A stretch of 64,000 bases of DNA from Isoetes taiwanensis (Eukaryota > Streptophyta > Lycopodiopsida > Isoetales > Isoetaceae): the NCBI GenBank assembly GCA_021234155.1, contig JAJEKV010000031.1, positions 1,793,614-1,857,613 of the forward strand. The letters are read 5' to 3'. Of this stretch, positions 53,593 to 64,000 are shown in pieces. The position numbers and the translations under genes were made by a program. A model generated the notes under the pieces. The model made no database searches. It was not told where the DNA came from and saw only the letters and a list, made by a program, of their open reading frames with translations. Position 1 is the first letter of the stretch. Every line of letters starts with the position of its first letter.

Positions 53593-56374
53593 TCACAGCA
53601 ATGGAGAATGACAATCTTCATCACCATAAACCTTTTCCAATTCCTCCTTCACAAACCTGCAGAACTGCAACTGTTTTCCAGAAAGTCTTTCCAAGCATAG
53701 CTTCATAATCTTTCTATCTATCTTAGGCCAGGGCTTGTATCTGTGTGTGTTCTTCACCAGTGACTTCATTTTTTCCTCAGTCTTGGCCTGCAGTATTTCT
53801 TCTATCTTCAATATCCAGTCTTGGCCAGCACTTCATCATAGACATCCATCTTGAACGCAGGTACCCGCAGAAATTTCCAGGGACTGCTAAGGTAAGACTT
53901 GTATAATGAATCATCAAGAAGCAAAGTCTTACCTTTGAACCTTGGGTATGACTCATATATTTTCCCAAGTGGCTTCATCATGACCGGATGACCCAGTTTG
54001 TTAGGGTGGTGAAAAACTGTTCTGCACACATTTTTTCCCGTCCCCATACAAATTGAAATCCGGCCCTCAAATCTGACATAGTACTTGCGGCACATCTTCC
54101 ACATTAGAGAGTTGCATTGATGACCATATACCAACACAACATCAGAAACAAAGTCTTCAAGAAGAACACTGCTTCTGGTCTGAATATCACTTTCTTTCTG
54201 CTAGTGTATGTCATTGTCAATCCTGCCTAAGCGTATGTGTTCATTTGCACCAAATGTTTTTACCAACACACCATTTAAATCCAAGACAATGAGTTTATCT
54301 TTTGTTTTGCCGAATCAATATTTAGTACGTTGGAACATCCCGAATACCTACACAAATGTGAATTACTACATGAATAAATAGATGAAGATGAAAATGAAAA
54401 ATGGGTTGAATGTGGAAACCTTTACAGATCAACAAGGATTCTCGACCTAACAGATTCAACCGGTAATCTTACAAATGAATGCAACAAAAGAAAATCAATA
54501 ATATTCATTGTTTATTTCGGGCTTGCCCAAAGAATGTCCACACTCGACCCATTGTTAAGGGCATCAATCACTTGTTGAACATCGCTCACCAAAACCCGAG
54601 GGCCTCGATTACGCATTTTCTTCAAACACACTTCGATAGGTGTGGTGTCATGATTGAGATCGCTTCCCTCCGCATCTTTTGCATAGCTACTTCTTGTTCT
54701 CTTTCTTGTAGACCTGAACAACTTCTTTGCTATCCTCCAAATTTTACCCTCTTTGTTCTTACGCCCTTTCCTTTTTTGGCAAATATTCACCCAAGTTGCC
54801 CTCATCCGATGGAATTACTCCCTCAACTTCCTTAGGTGCTTCAAAGTGTACAATCGGTCTCATTATTTTTCCACAACCGGTCTTTGTGTTTACAACTGGT
54901 GCTGTGTTTACAACTGGTGCTATGTTTACAGCTTCTTCTATAGCTTCTAGGACAGCTTCTTGGACTGGTGGTGGTGGTTCTGCTGTTGCATTCAAATCAG
55001 TCACAATTGACTGTACTCCTATAGGACTTTGCAGGTGTTGTCCATCTTCAAATGGCACCATTGTCCTTCTTTGAACCCTGAAGGGTGAGACCTCAATTGC
55101 AGGACGGATTAACACATCCTTTTTTGGTGTACTATTTGAAGCACCTGCAACATGGCCAAAACCTAGCTCGTCAAATACACCCTCTGGCACCTTTCCAGGG
55201 CAACCATGAATATATTGTCCTCCTCTCAACAATGAACAACAAGCTATATGATACTCATGTTGGCAATTCAAGTGCTAAACTTAACCTGTAAGCTTTAGTG
55301 AATTCCGCACCACATCTTTGAACATGTATAAAATGGATCTTCCACTAACAACTTATCTCGTATAATAGTAGAGATGCTAAATGTTGCGAGGAGTATCCAT
55401 TTTCGCTTCCACAAATTGTTTATGTAGAATTGCGAGTCTCTGTTCTTCTTCGAGAACTTTTAACTCCTCCTCAAGTTTGAGTTTACATTTGACCCGCTCA
55501 TTAACAATGATGTATGCGGTTCATTGCTTGTTGTACCTTGTTCCTGTGCCAAGTTTCCATCCGGACGATCGCTCCAAATCTTTAATTTCTGCCTCCAACT
55601 CGCGGTTTGGATTAAGCTTGAACTCCTCCCCGTTTTGTAGCCAAATCATTTGTGGCATGTCTTAAATTGTTCTCGGCCTCTTCCAACATCATTTTACGTA
55701 ATTCGAGGCCTTCTCATTGCCTTTCAGCTCACTTCCTACTGCTTCCAGATTCTTTGTGATAAGTAAAACTGATTTTCCAATCTCGTGTACTGCATTCTCT
55801 AAGGTTTTTATGTTTTCATCACATGCACTGATATCATTTGATCCAGCTGCCACCTTTGGCTTTGCCTTCATTTCAGTTTTCCTAACATGTGCTACAACAT
55901 CTGCCTCTGTTTTTACTTGTCTATTGTTGTGGTATCTTTGGCATTGCATAGCAAATGCAGCCCAGTTTACTTTGTGTTCCTCAGGTGCAAGTATTGATCT
56001 AGTGCAATTTTCAAACGCAAAAGCAAGGGCTAGTTGCTTTCTTACTTATTTGTTGTGACAATTCTTGTAGATTTTCGGTAGAGTGTTTCCAACTTCTCTT
56101 GAAGATGCTCCTTTGCACAGTGCCATTTTATCTTTCCCTTGTTCAACTTCTTTGTCCAAACAGAATCCCAATCTCGACCCGTGACATTATTTTCCAACCA
56201 AGCTTCTTCCTCGTGGGGCTTCACCCCCGAATTGCACAGACCTCTGATACTGTGAAAATCATCCGCGCTCCATGCCTCCATCATCAACAGTGAAACACTG
56301 ATCTGAGTTTTCGCGCCCAGGGGAAAAGGAGGGAGAAGGGCGTGACGGGCTTCGACGTCCGCGAGTTTCATCAC
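53593..56374 (-). pseudogene. FCP1-like HAD gene with coiled-coil region, in the outer transposon
   Basis: The gene is read on the minus strand from MMKLADVEARHALL (56374). The first part has WSADDFHSIRGLCNSGVKPH and WDSVWTKKLNKGKIKWHC, then a long helical region with ENIKTLENAVHEIGK and LRKMMLEEAENNLRH. A HAD/FCP1-like part follows at 53593-54310 with KLIVLDLNGVLV, then LGHPVMMKPLGKIYE and KTLLLDDSLYKSYL. HAD phosphatases use DxDxT/V; here the second Asp is Asn (DLNG), as in some plant NLI-interacting-factor proteins. Catalysis is therefore doubtful. Frameshifts are present at several points. It is probably cargo or a domesticated part of the outer element. Confidence 0.5.
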
Positions 56375-56548
56375 TTAAAGTGCTTAAACGCTTCGCCAAA
56401 AGTTGTACCCCACTAGCGATTTTACACCCTACAGTGCCATGTGCCTTGGAGGTTTTGATGGAAAAAAAAATCTTTCTGATTTCTAAGAACATCCTAAAAT
56501 TGCCTAGTCACAGAAATTTGTGAGGAAGAAATAAGGACAATCAAGGAG

Positions 56549-56857
56549 CAGTGATGACTTTATCATCTTCTAGCTGCTTCTAAACTATAGAAATGGTGGC
56601 GATTGTTTTCTATTTTTCCAACATTTTTATAAAAACGAATTTAGTAGAATTGAATGTTTTACCATAAAATTGAGGTCTTTCCTGTAAAATGTAGTTAATT
56701 TGACGAATTTACTATAATTGGAATGCAATATTATCAAATTTTGGCGATTTTATGAAGTTCTTTAGCATACGCATCCTAGTAAACCATCGAATCCAGATTT
56801 AAAAAAATGATAAAATATAGCAACTTTACGAAGTTTCACACCTTAAAGTCATCACTG
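56549..56857. mobile_element. hAT-type MITE
   Basis: 309 bp with perfect 14-bp inverted ends CAGTGATGACTTTA, flanked by the 8-bp duplication TCAAGGAG (56541-56548 and 56858-56865). An 8-bp duplication and CA..TG ends point to hAT transposase. No coding sequence. Confidence 0.88.
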
Positions 56858-56865
56858 TCAAGGAG

Positions 56866-58268
56866 CAATACGAAGCAGGTGGCTTTTGAAAAATTGAACA
56901 GGCTTCTTTTGCAATTGCATACTTCTAGAATAAAGCCAAGCCTAAAATAGCTAAACTAAGTTCACCTATTCTTGACTATATGTGTTCGTTCAAATAAATA
57001 TGACATCTATCAAATGTGATGGTTTATAGGTTCTATATAAAGCTTTATTCTCTTAGTAGCATGTTTAATTGGACCCATTCCATCGAAATCATAGCTATTC
57101 CTTTCTTAAACTACTTATGTTGGACAAATGTTCCTTGAATCTACTGAATCTAGTGACTTATTCTATTGAGTTGTCCTAGTGTCTAGTATCTCACTAAGAA
57201 ATGCTTACTCAAATGCTTGCTCAAGAATTTTATATTACAGGATAGTTAAGATGGCTGGTAATCTAAGCCCTAAGTTTTGTTAGGACATGAAATGTAGAAA
57301 AGAGCCTAAGATTTGTTAGGAACATGAAATGTACAGATTCACGCTTGTTGCTATGGCAATGCGATGTCTTGTAATAAGTACAATAATATAGTTAGCATTT
57401 ACATGTTTCTATAGGTAGTTGTTGGGATTTGTTATAGTTTTCTAGGGATACAAACTGTACTCTCAAATTCAGTTTGGTCGATCTCTTCACTTGCTTAAAC
57501 CATTTATTTATTGCATGTAACTTCATTTTACGTAAACTTTTAATCTTGGTGATGATGATTTTAGGTTATTTGAAGACTCTTGCTGCAAATGCATAATGCT
57601 GGTGCTAGTATCGGCGCATTTAGTTTTGTATGATACGTTGACTCTAAACACCATCTCAACTTCAAGAAGATTTGTATACATTTGACAACAAAAAGTATCA
57701 TATTCAAGAAGTTCATGGAACAAGTTTTTGTCGGATTCATAACTATGTCATGATTCTTTTTCCATTTCGTTTCTTTTGGTTGAACATCCATGTTGTATTA
57801 TAGCTCTCAGATGTACTCTATATTCCTTCAAGCTTATAAGATTGAAATATCTAGCATTATAACAGGGGGTTTTTTTTGTGATTTTATACGCTTTTTGGCA
57901 TGGTTTTCATATGATTTCATGGGCGTATTGCACGAGGCATACTAATCAGTATATCTAGAGTGCACCAAGTTTTTGCATGCAATTTGTGCAATCTTTGTTT
58001 CATGCTCCTCAATGGTCAAGATCAAAGGGCTTACAAAGAAAGCCCTCTTTTAATCCAAAAAGATCCAAGGGCTTATAATGAAAGCCCTTTTCTCATGAAA
58101 TTCGAGACAACCGGAATTAGGGCACGGTTAGGGTTTGTGGAATCGATGATGGCGCCTTCCCTTTCTGCTTTTACACAATCACTTCGGCAATGGTCACATT
58201 GGCCAGTAATTACGACCAGAGCTTAAGATTCTGAAATATTGAGCTCGTTTTCCTATGCTGCATAAAAA
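56866..58268. other. Intergenic and upstream region of RER1
   Basis: No other gene recognised. A duplicated segment (AGGGCTTACAAAGAAAGCCC at 58026, then AGGGCTTATAATGAAAGCCC at 58069) lies 170-250 bp upstream of the RER1 start. Each copy can form a stem of AGGGCTT with AAGCCCT-like arms. Both could be promoter or 5'UTR features. Confidence 0.4.
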
Positions 58269-58612
58269 ATGGAGGGAAATAGTTATGGGGATGAGCCGGC
58301 TTTTGTAAGGCCGGCTAAGAAATGGAAGGAAGATCTGTCTCGCAAATGTCAGTACTATTTGGACAAGTCTGCACCCCACCTTGGATTCCGATGGCTTGGG
58401 TCTGCTGTAGCTGCTTTAATATACTGTATCCGGGTTTATTACCTTCGGGGATTTTACATTGTCTCGTATGGGCTTGGCATCTACATTTTGAACCTTTTAA
58501 TAGGGTTCTTATCTCCTCAAGTGGATCCTGAGAGCGAAGGTCCGATGCTGCCCACAAAAGGGAACGATGAGTTTAGACCCTTTATACGCATGCTGCCGGA
58601 GTTCAAGTTTTG
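58269..58612 (+). CDS. RER1: RER1 family protein, first coding exon
   Basis: The exon encodes the first 114 residues plus two bases, then GTATGT. Matches to plant RER1 are clear: [60 protein letters not shown] and [15 protein letters not shown]. Two membrane segments lie at about 42-59 and 62-81. RER1 is a Golgi membrane protein that returns selected membrane proteins to the ER by COPI vesicles. The remaining half (two more membrane segments) is expected in later exons, and I found none before the window's end. The intron therefore exceeds 5.3 kb, or the gene is truncated. Confidence 0.9.
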
Positions 58613-59535
58613 GTATGTTCACTTTTCTTTGTCTGGATTTTGGAGAAAGAACTTAAGTATTTGTCCTATCGTCTTATATACCAAGTCCCTGCCCTTGATT
58701 TTTGCTACTTCATTTTCTTTATCTGTCTACGGATAGAGATGTTATGGTCATTTATCCGCAAAAGATGATCACTTCCAAAATATAAAGGAAAACGAGTTTA
58801 TCCTTTGCTTGGAGCAGCAAATTTTTCTGTTAGAAGCACTTAAAGCTTATAGCATGATCTATTTTGAAAGGGAATAATATGTTGAGAGTGTGTTTATGAT
58901 TCTCTTAACCAAGAGTCATGATGAAAGCCTTGTAACATCAGGTTTCTTTATCGGGGTTGCATCTCTTCAAATAAGCATCTTGGATTCGCATCTCTCTTAC
59001 CACATTAGGACATTTGATTTTGTTATTATGATCCATAGTCTTTTGACATGTTTGGACTATGAAGATCATAATATGAAGAAACAAACGTCGTAGTGTCTTT
59101 CTGGATTGTCAGGAAGTAAACAATGGACAGTCTTCCAACACGTGTATCCCTCCCTCTAGAATATCTTTGTTATGGACCTAATTTTTCTTTTCTTGTTAGC
59201 ATGGGCAACCCCTGAATATGTGGTCCTCCCAGCTTATACTTTAATTGTCATACTGTTGCTGCATATCAAGATTGGTTGCTGCATATCAAGATTGGTAATG
59301 CCAATTGCAGAAATGATTATGTAGAAAGTTAGCCAGAAGGCTGTTTTAATGGTGGATTTTCATTTCTTTGAAATGTAGGTTTAGGTATTCGTCGGACTTC
59401 CGATGTGCCTCAACAAGCATGCCGTAGCATGGAGAATTCTTGAAAAAGCTGGATTGCTTGATGAAGCAAGGGATACAATGCCCTGGATTACAGATTATTT
59501 TATAAAGGTTCATCCTTCCAAGAATGAGCTATACT

Positions 59536-59587
<52 letters not shown>

Positions 59588-62500
59588 CCTTCTAAGCATT
59601 ATCTTATCTTCTATTTTTCATTATGCATTGTGCTCTCTCTCGTTTGTGCTAAAGTATTCTCTGTACTATTCTCTATGCATGTTCAAAAAAAATTTGCAAG
59701 ATGTTGATATCTCTAGCAATGCTTACGATGGCAATTGCACAAACAACTAAGGAAGATCAAGTTTGTCGCATGATCCATTTCTATTTTATGTGTAACTACC
59801 AATGCCTACATTTTCTATTCAGTCAAGACAAATTGAGCGTGTTGTTGCAACAATGCTATTTTAGAATGATTTCAACACAATTTGAGCGCATTGTTACAAT
59901 GTTGTCATTTTGGAGCCTATAAATTATGCAATTTAAAATATATGGTTTGCAATAACACATCAATCATTTTGTATTTTTATTTTATTTTGATTTTTATATT
60001 TTTAAGCGCAACAGCCTAACCTTGGGTGACACATTATCTCAAAGCCTAGGCTATCCACGTGTCCTAAAAAATGACATGGACATTCTCCTAACCATTAAAT
60101 CTTGATCTAAAAACAATGACGGCTGAGAAAAATAGCAAACAGTGTCTTTTCCGGAACGTCGCCCTAACTCAAACCCCTGTATCATGCAAATCCGTCGTAA
60201 GTAAAACTTTCTTCATCCTTGGCTATGGTTATTCCGTCCAAACCGCCTCCGATACTTCTATTTCCAAACCGCCTCCGATACTTCTATTTCTTTCGGCCCA
60301 CCAGGGCAAATAATCCTCATCGATCTTTTGTTTTTCTTTGCATGTTTTTTTTTTTCCTGCGATCCCCTGTCTTTCCCTAGCTATGGTGGCCCTGCTTCTT
60401 GCATGCTCGATTGCGTACCTTTTCAAAGCTCCAGGTTATACAAAACCTGTATATTTTATGTCCTTTCTCTTTGCTTCGGCTAATTTGCTTCGTCTTTTTT
60501 GTTCCAATATTTGATTCAAGCCTCCGGCTTTGCGGCAAGAGGTATCGATTGCGCTAGCAATAGGCCGAATTTGTTGTTGGGCACTAGCAAGAGGGATTTT
60601 TTGCAACGGATGGATCGTTTTGTAGAGTCTTAGATGGATGGATCTTTCTTGGCCCAACAATAAAGCTCGGCCTTGAACTGCAACGGCAAATTTGTTTAAT
60701 TTTATTCAGACAATCGGGCTGTAAAATTTGCCACTTTCCATTCTGGATTGTAGGGATTTACCACGTGGAAGCACGTAGCTAAGTCTCAGGCAAAATATGC
60801 TACCCATTTCCATGTTGTTGGGTAAATCCGCAGAAGTGGGCGGAGAACTGCAGAATCCAGCAAGGTGTGTGCATTCTTCGGCAATGTTTCCACAGCTGCA
60901 TGCTTGTCTCAAACTGGGTAGCCAATGTGATTAACATGGCTTTGCAGGTAAATTGTTTATTCTTCCTATCTCGGTATTTCGGTGTTACAGTGATCATGGT
61001 TTGTATGTTTAGAGATGCCACATGATTAGCATGTTTAGAGATGCTACACAACGCCTAAAAAATAATCGGGAGGGCTGCTACATGGAATTCCGCCTCAGCC
61101 AATGATGCAAAACCCCATCTATCCATTCAAGCTAACTCCATCCTAACATCCATGCCCATAGCTAACTCCATGTTCATCTTACACCAAACCCGTTCTGCGA
61201 CAGCATTTCTAACAATGTTGCTCTAATACATTTTAAGCTTTATAATTTACTGTGATTTCATAGCATCTCTGCCTATGAACATATGTGTAGAGTTATTATC
61301 CTGTTATTTGCAGGACTTTGTTATTTGCAGGACTTTGGTGGATAGAATCTCCATTTATGAAGTGGATAGATTGTTAGATTGGATCAGACATGTATGGTAC
61401 ACAGCATTGACAAACAACTCTCCTGGCTATTACAGGATATATTAGTCAAGCATGATATATTAGTCAAATGCTTAATAGTGTGTTGACTTATGTTGTAAAG
61501 AGCATCAGCGTGATAGAAGCTGGACTGAAGGCAGGCAAACAAGAGATGTTATAGTTAATACATCTTCAAAATCTGAAAACCACTACTGCAATGCTGTGAT
61601 AATTCAGGAGCTCTTGATTTGATGAAAAATGGGTAGTTTCATTTGTGAGCGCAAATATTTCTGGGTAATCTAGGTGTCCAATTGTCTTGCAATTTATTGA
61701 TGGGTTCATAAAGCCAGTAGCAAAAATGAAGATTATGCTAGGCGTTCAAACTGATGTTAGAGGAAGAGAAGGCTCAGTTAGTCCTAAATTGCTCAAATGT
61801 TGTATGTAATTGAAACCTAGACTTATATTTTAGATGAAAGAGATATTTCGCATATCATTCTTAGGTAGATGTGTTGGATACAGTTTCTGTTATATTCTTC
61901 ATCTTTATCATTCATTATATTCTATGATCTCAGCTCCGGTCATATCTTACAGCATGGGGCAATAGGAATGCTTATACAAGTACTGAATATACAAGCTTCA
62001 ATTATGATGTTGATGCTGGTTGCTTAGAACAGGTCTATAAGAAAATATATATCTATAAGAAAATATATTTGGTATGCGCTTCGATTGTAGTCGCAGATGC
62101 AAAAATTTTAAGCCAATTTATGAAGGGAGTTTTTCTTAAGTTACAGGCATGCCTGGAATCACAATTACAAGAAATTGGACATGTTACAAGAAATTGGAGA
62201 TAAGATCTATCAAGGGACCTTGCCCATATAAGGTACTATTACAAGATTCCACTTCAGCATCAAGTTTGAGCTTTGACACCTCTGTCTCAAATGGAACTAT
62301 CAGTCGTTTATATGGAACTATTATTAACTTACAGTCGTTTATATGGAGCTTTGTTAACAATTTTTGATATACTGCATGAGGTGATTATTGCCATTGAGAT
62401 GATGTCATAGCGAAGCAATAATAGAATCTCCATTTATGGCCTTTAGTATTAAGCTAGCAAATGCCAGCATTACAACAAAAGCATCATGCTATCGCCTCTG

Positions 62501-63239
62501 CAGTTTGGAAGGACATTAAATCCTTCACCAGCGAGATGAACTCATATCAATGCTATGATGATGCATTATATGTTCAATACACTAAATTTATGATCCCTTG
62601 TGATCGAGCAGAATTGTGTGATTCAATGAAATGTTCACACTCAACACAAAGCTGATTAAAGAGAATGATTCATGGTCGATAAATTTCTTGTAAAATTTAA
62701 CAATATCAAGAAGAAACAAAAATATTACGTTCCGTTTTGCTACTATAAATGGTTTTAATTTGGCTTACGAATATGATTGGCTACTTTGATATACCGCTTA
62801 CTACCAAAATTTGTCTAGTACATGTTTTCCTCAACTGATTCAACCTAAAATGCATCAGAGACTACGCATCAATGGTAAAATGCGCCTGGGATGCAAAGGC
62901 ACATCGATGCCTCGGCACGCTGGATTTTTACATATTACATGCTGTTATTCCCCGCCGTGAATTCATAGCCCTCGATGAATCTCACGCCGTCTGGAAGCTT
63001 GCCAAGGTGGTAAAGGCATATAGTATACTAACACAGTCATCGCCATTTACTCGTAGGCGGCTCTGTTTCCTTCCGAGTCTTGTAACAATCTGGGGAGCCG
63101 TTAGAGTAAACTTTTGCAACTTCATAAGGCCCAACCCGCTCTCATTCTTGGTTTGCAGGTCTTTTCCAATGTTTACCTAATAGGTATAAAGAACTAAATC
63201 ATTCTCTTTAGTTACTTTTTTCTTATTGTAATCATCATA
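58613..63239. other. Presumed RER1 intron and/or intergenic sequence
   Basis: AT-rich with no confident gene. A short frame near 59403-59508 (HAVAWRILEKAGLLDEARDT) is flanked by plausible AG and GT sites and could be an exon, but I recognise no family. A 27-bp duplication (CCAAACCGCCTCCGATACTT) lies at 60237-60290. The frame at 62872-63180 is unrecognised. Confidence 0.35.
59536..59585 (+). repeat. (CTAT)n microsatellite
   Basis: Twelve or more uninterrupted CTAT units, a likely polymorphic marker. Confidence 0.95.
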
Positions 63240-64000
63240 CCATTCTTTCCATTAGCCCTTGAAATGACTCCCTTGCCATAAAAGCGTAGGCGTGCCTCAT
63301 CCAACCTCTGCTTTCGTCCAATCCTCACTTTGGTGCCATCCTCATCTAACTTTTCTTATGCGCACTCTCAAAGGGTCTCCAACTCAATTGGCAAAATAGC
63401 CTCTTGTCCATGAACTAACACATAAAGGTGTGAATTTGGTTGTGACTTTATAGGCTATCCTATAGGCCACAAAGCATCTAGCAGTCTTTTTATCCCAATG
63501 GGTCGCGATTAGCATTGCAGTTTTGGTCATATTATTTTACAAGGTCTGTGGTTTCTCTCCCATGACGTTGTGAGGATGATAAGGTGTACTTTCTATGGGA
63601 AATTCCATGGCCCGTTAGGTTAATCATTAATAGTTTCATTTACAAAATGTGATCCTATCACTAACTAATTCCAATGGACATCCAAACCTAATAATAATGT
63701 TTTCATATAGAGGAAGAGTTTGCCCTTGGTAGCGGCATTATCATTTTCTAGAGGCTTTTGCTTCCACCCATTTAGTGACATAGTGTTGCATACTAGAGAT
63801 ATATTCATTACGTGTTTGCCATGCGGGGGACTTATGGGCCCTCTGAAGTCTATTCCCCATTTTCAAATGGAAAGATGGGCACTGGATTCAAGGGGCATAG
63901 CATCCCTCTGGTTGGTCTACCCACCCTGGGCAAAGGATCACAACACTTTACATATTCATTCACATCATGATGCATGGTTGGCCACCAATATCACGCGAGA
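63240..64000 (-). pseudogene. Ty3/gypsy integrase remnant
   Basis: The minus strand from the window edge reads, through stops and shifts, DVNEYVKCCD, a PFENGEIDFRGPISPP-like block, YVTKWVEAKAS, IIIRFGCPLELVSDRITF and YHPHN. These correspond to the zinc region and the catalytic D and D of Ty3/gypsy integrase; the E-containing end (normally YHPQxNGQ.E) is decayed. The rest of the element would lie past 64000. Confidence 0.65.

Larger units (their letters stand above)
36378..56436. mobile_element. Outer DNA transposon (candidate), disrupted by nested elements
   Basis: The left end, AGGGTGCAAAATCGGTACTG at 36380, pairs with AGGGTGTAAAATCGCTAGTG read on the minus strand from 56431, matching 17 of 20 positions. 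The right terminus reads CACTGTAGGG from outside. AAGTGCTTAA-type words lie just inside both ends. The contents, after removal of LINE-C and the inner transposon, are a transposase relic, an acidic protein gene and a HAD-type gene. I found no target duplication, so the extent is a hypothesis. Total length without nested insertions would be about 7.6 kb. Confidence 0.5.

Noticed and set aside
59403-59750. 115-codon frame as a gene
   Set aside because: Its second half is translation of the CTAT microsatellite; only about 35 residues could be an exon.

Overview
This is land-plant nuclear DNA that is almost entirely transposable elements. It holds plant L1-type LINEs with DUF4283/zinc-knuckle and zf-RVT domains, a Ty1/copia element primed by initiator tRNA-Met, a CACTA TNP2 (DUF4218) relic, tRNA-derived SINEs, MITEs and a Ty3/gypsy integrase remnant. 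The only securely recognised host gene is the first exon of RER1 (58269-58612). A second LINE type with a short-repeat tail, together with DUF7869-type transposase genes, suggests a large-genome non-angiosperm such as a fern; that placement is inference. No rRNA or tRNA gene was seen.

Layout. 238-9459: one L1-type LINE (LINE-A) bounded by a 13-bp target-site duplication and a poly(A) tail. It has tandem 5'UTR monomers, four successive ORF1-like reading frames, a MITE inside ORF1 and a broken EN-RT ORF2. 10089-15573: a young copia element with 597-bp LTRs differing at 3 sites and an uninterrupted 1422-codon gag-pol. 15986-18290: a LINE relic on the minus strand, broken by a 3'-end LINE/SINE insertion and a solo LTR. 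19560-23258: LINE-B. 23489-27464: CACTA and L1 fragments. 28398-35752: SINE copies, minisatellites and one unrecognised three-exon gene (32050-33097).

36378-56436 is read as nested DNA transposons. The outer one is suggested by similar inverted ends near 36378 and 56436, and it carries a decayed transposase, an acidic protein gene and an FCP1-like HAD gene. A degraded LINE (LINE-C, 40687-43305) and a sharply bounded 9,824-bp inner transposon (43699-53522) lie inside it. The inner element has 34-bp inverted repeats matching at 33 positions and a possible 5-bp target duplication.

The inner transposon is the most interesting object. It carries two divergent genes: a DUF7869-like transposase on the plus strand, and a ParB-like domain fused to a beta-class (N4/N6) DNA methyltransferase on the minus strand. 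At least 17 copies of a palindrome with consensus TGTCTATGCGCGCATAGACA are scattered through the element. Five of them form an evenly spaced array (40-42 bp) in the methyltransferase's first intron, others lie in the shared promoter, and single copies sit 355-385 bp inside each end. A ParB-like protein and a repeated palindrome in the same element suggest a binding or marking system resembling ParB-parS. This copy is mutated in both genes.

56549-64000: a hAT-type MITE, then RER1 exon 1 and a long stretch with no further recognisable coding, ending in a decayed gypsy integrase on the minus strand.
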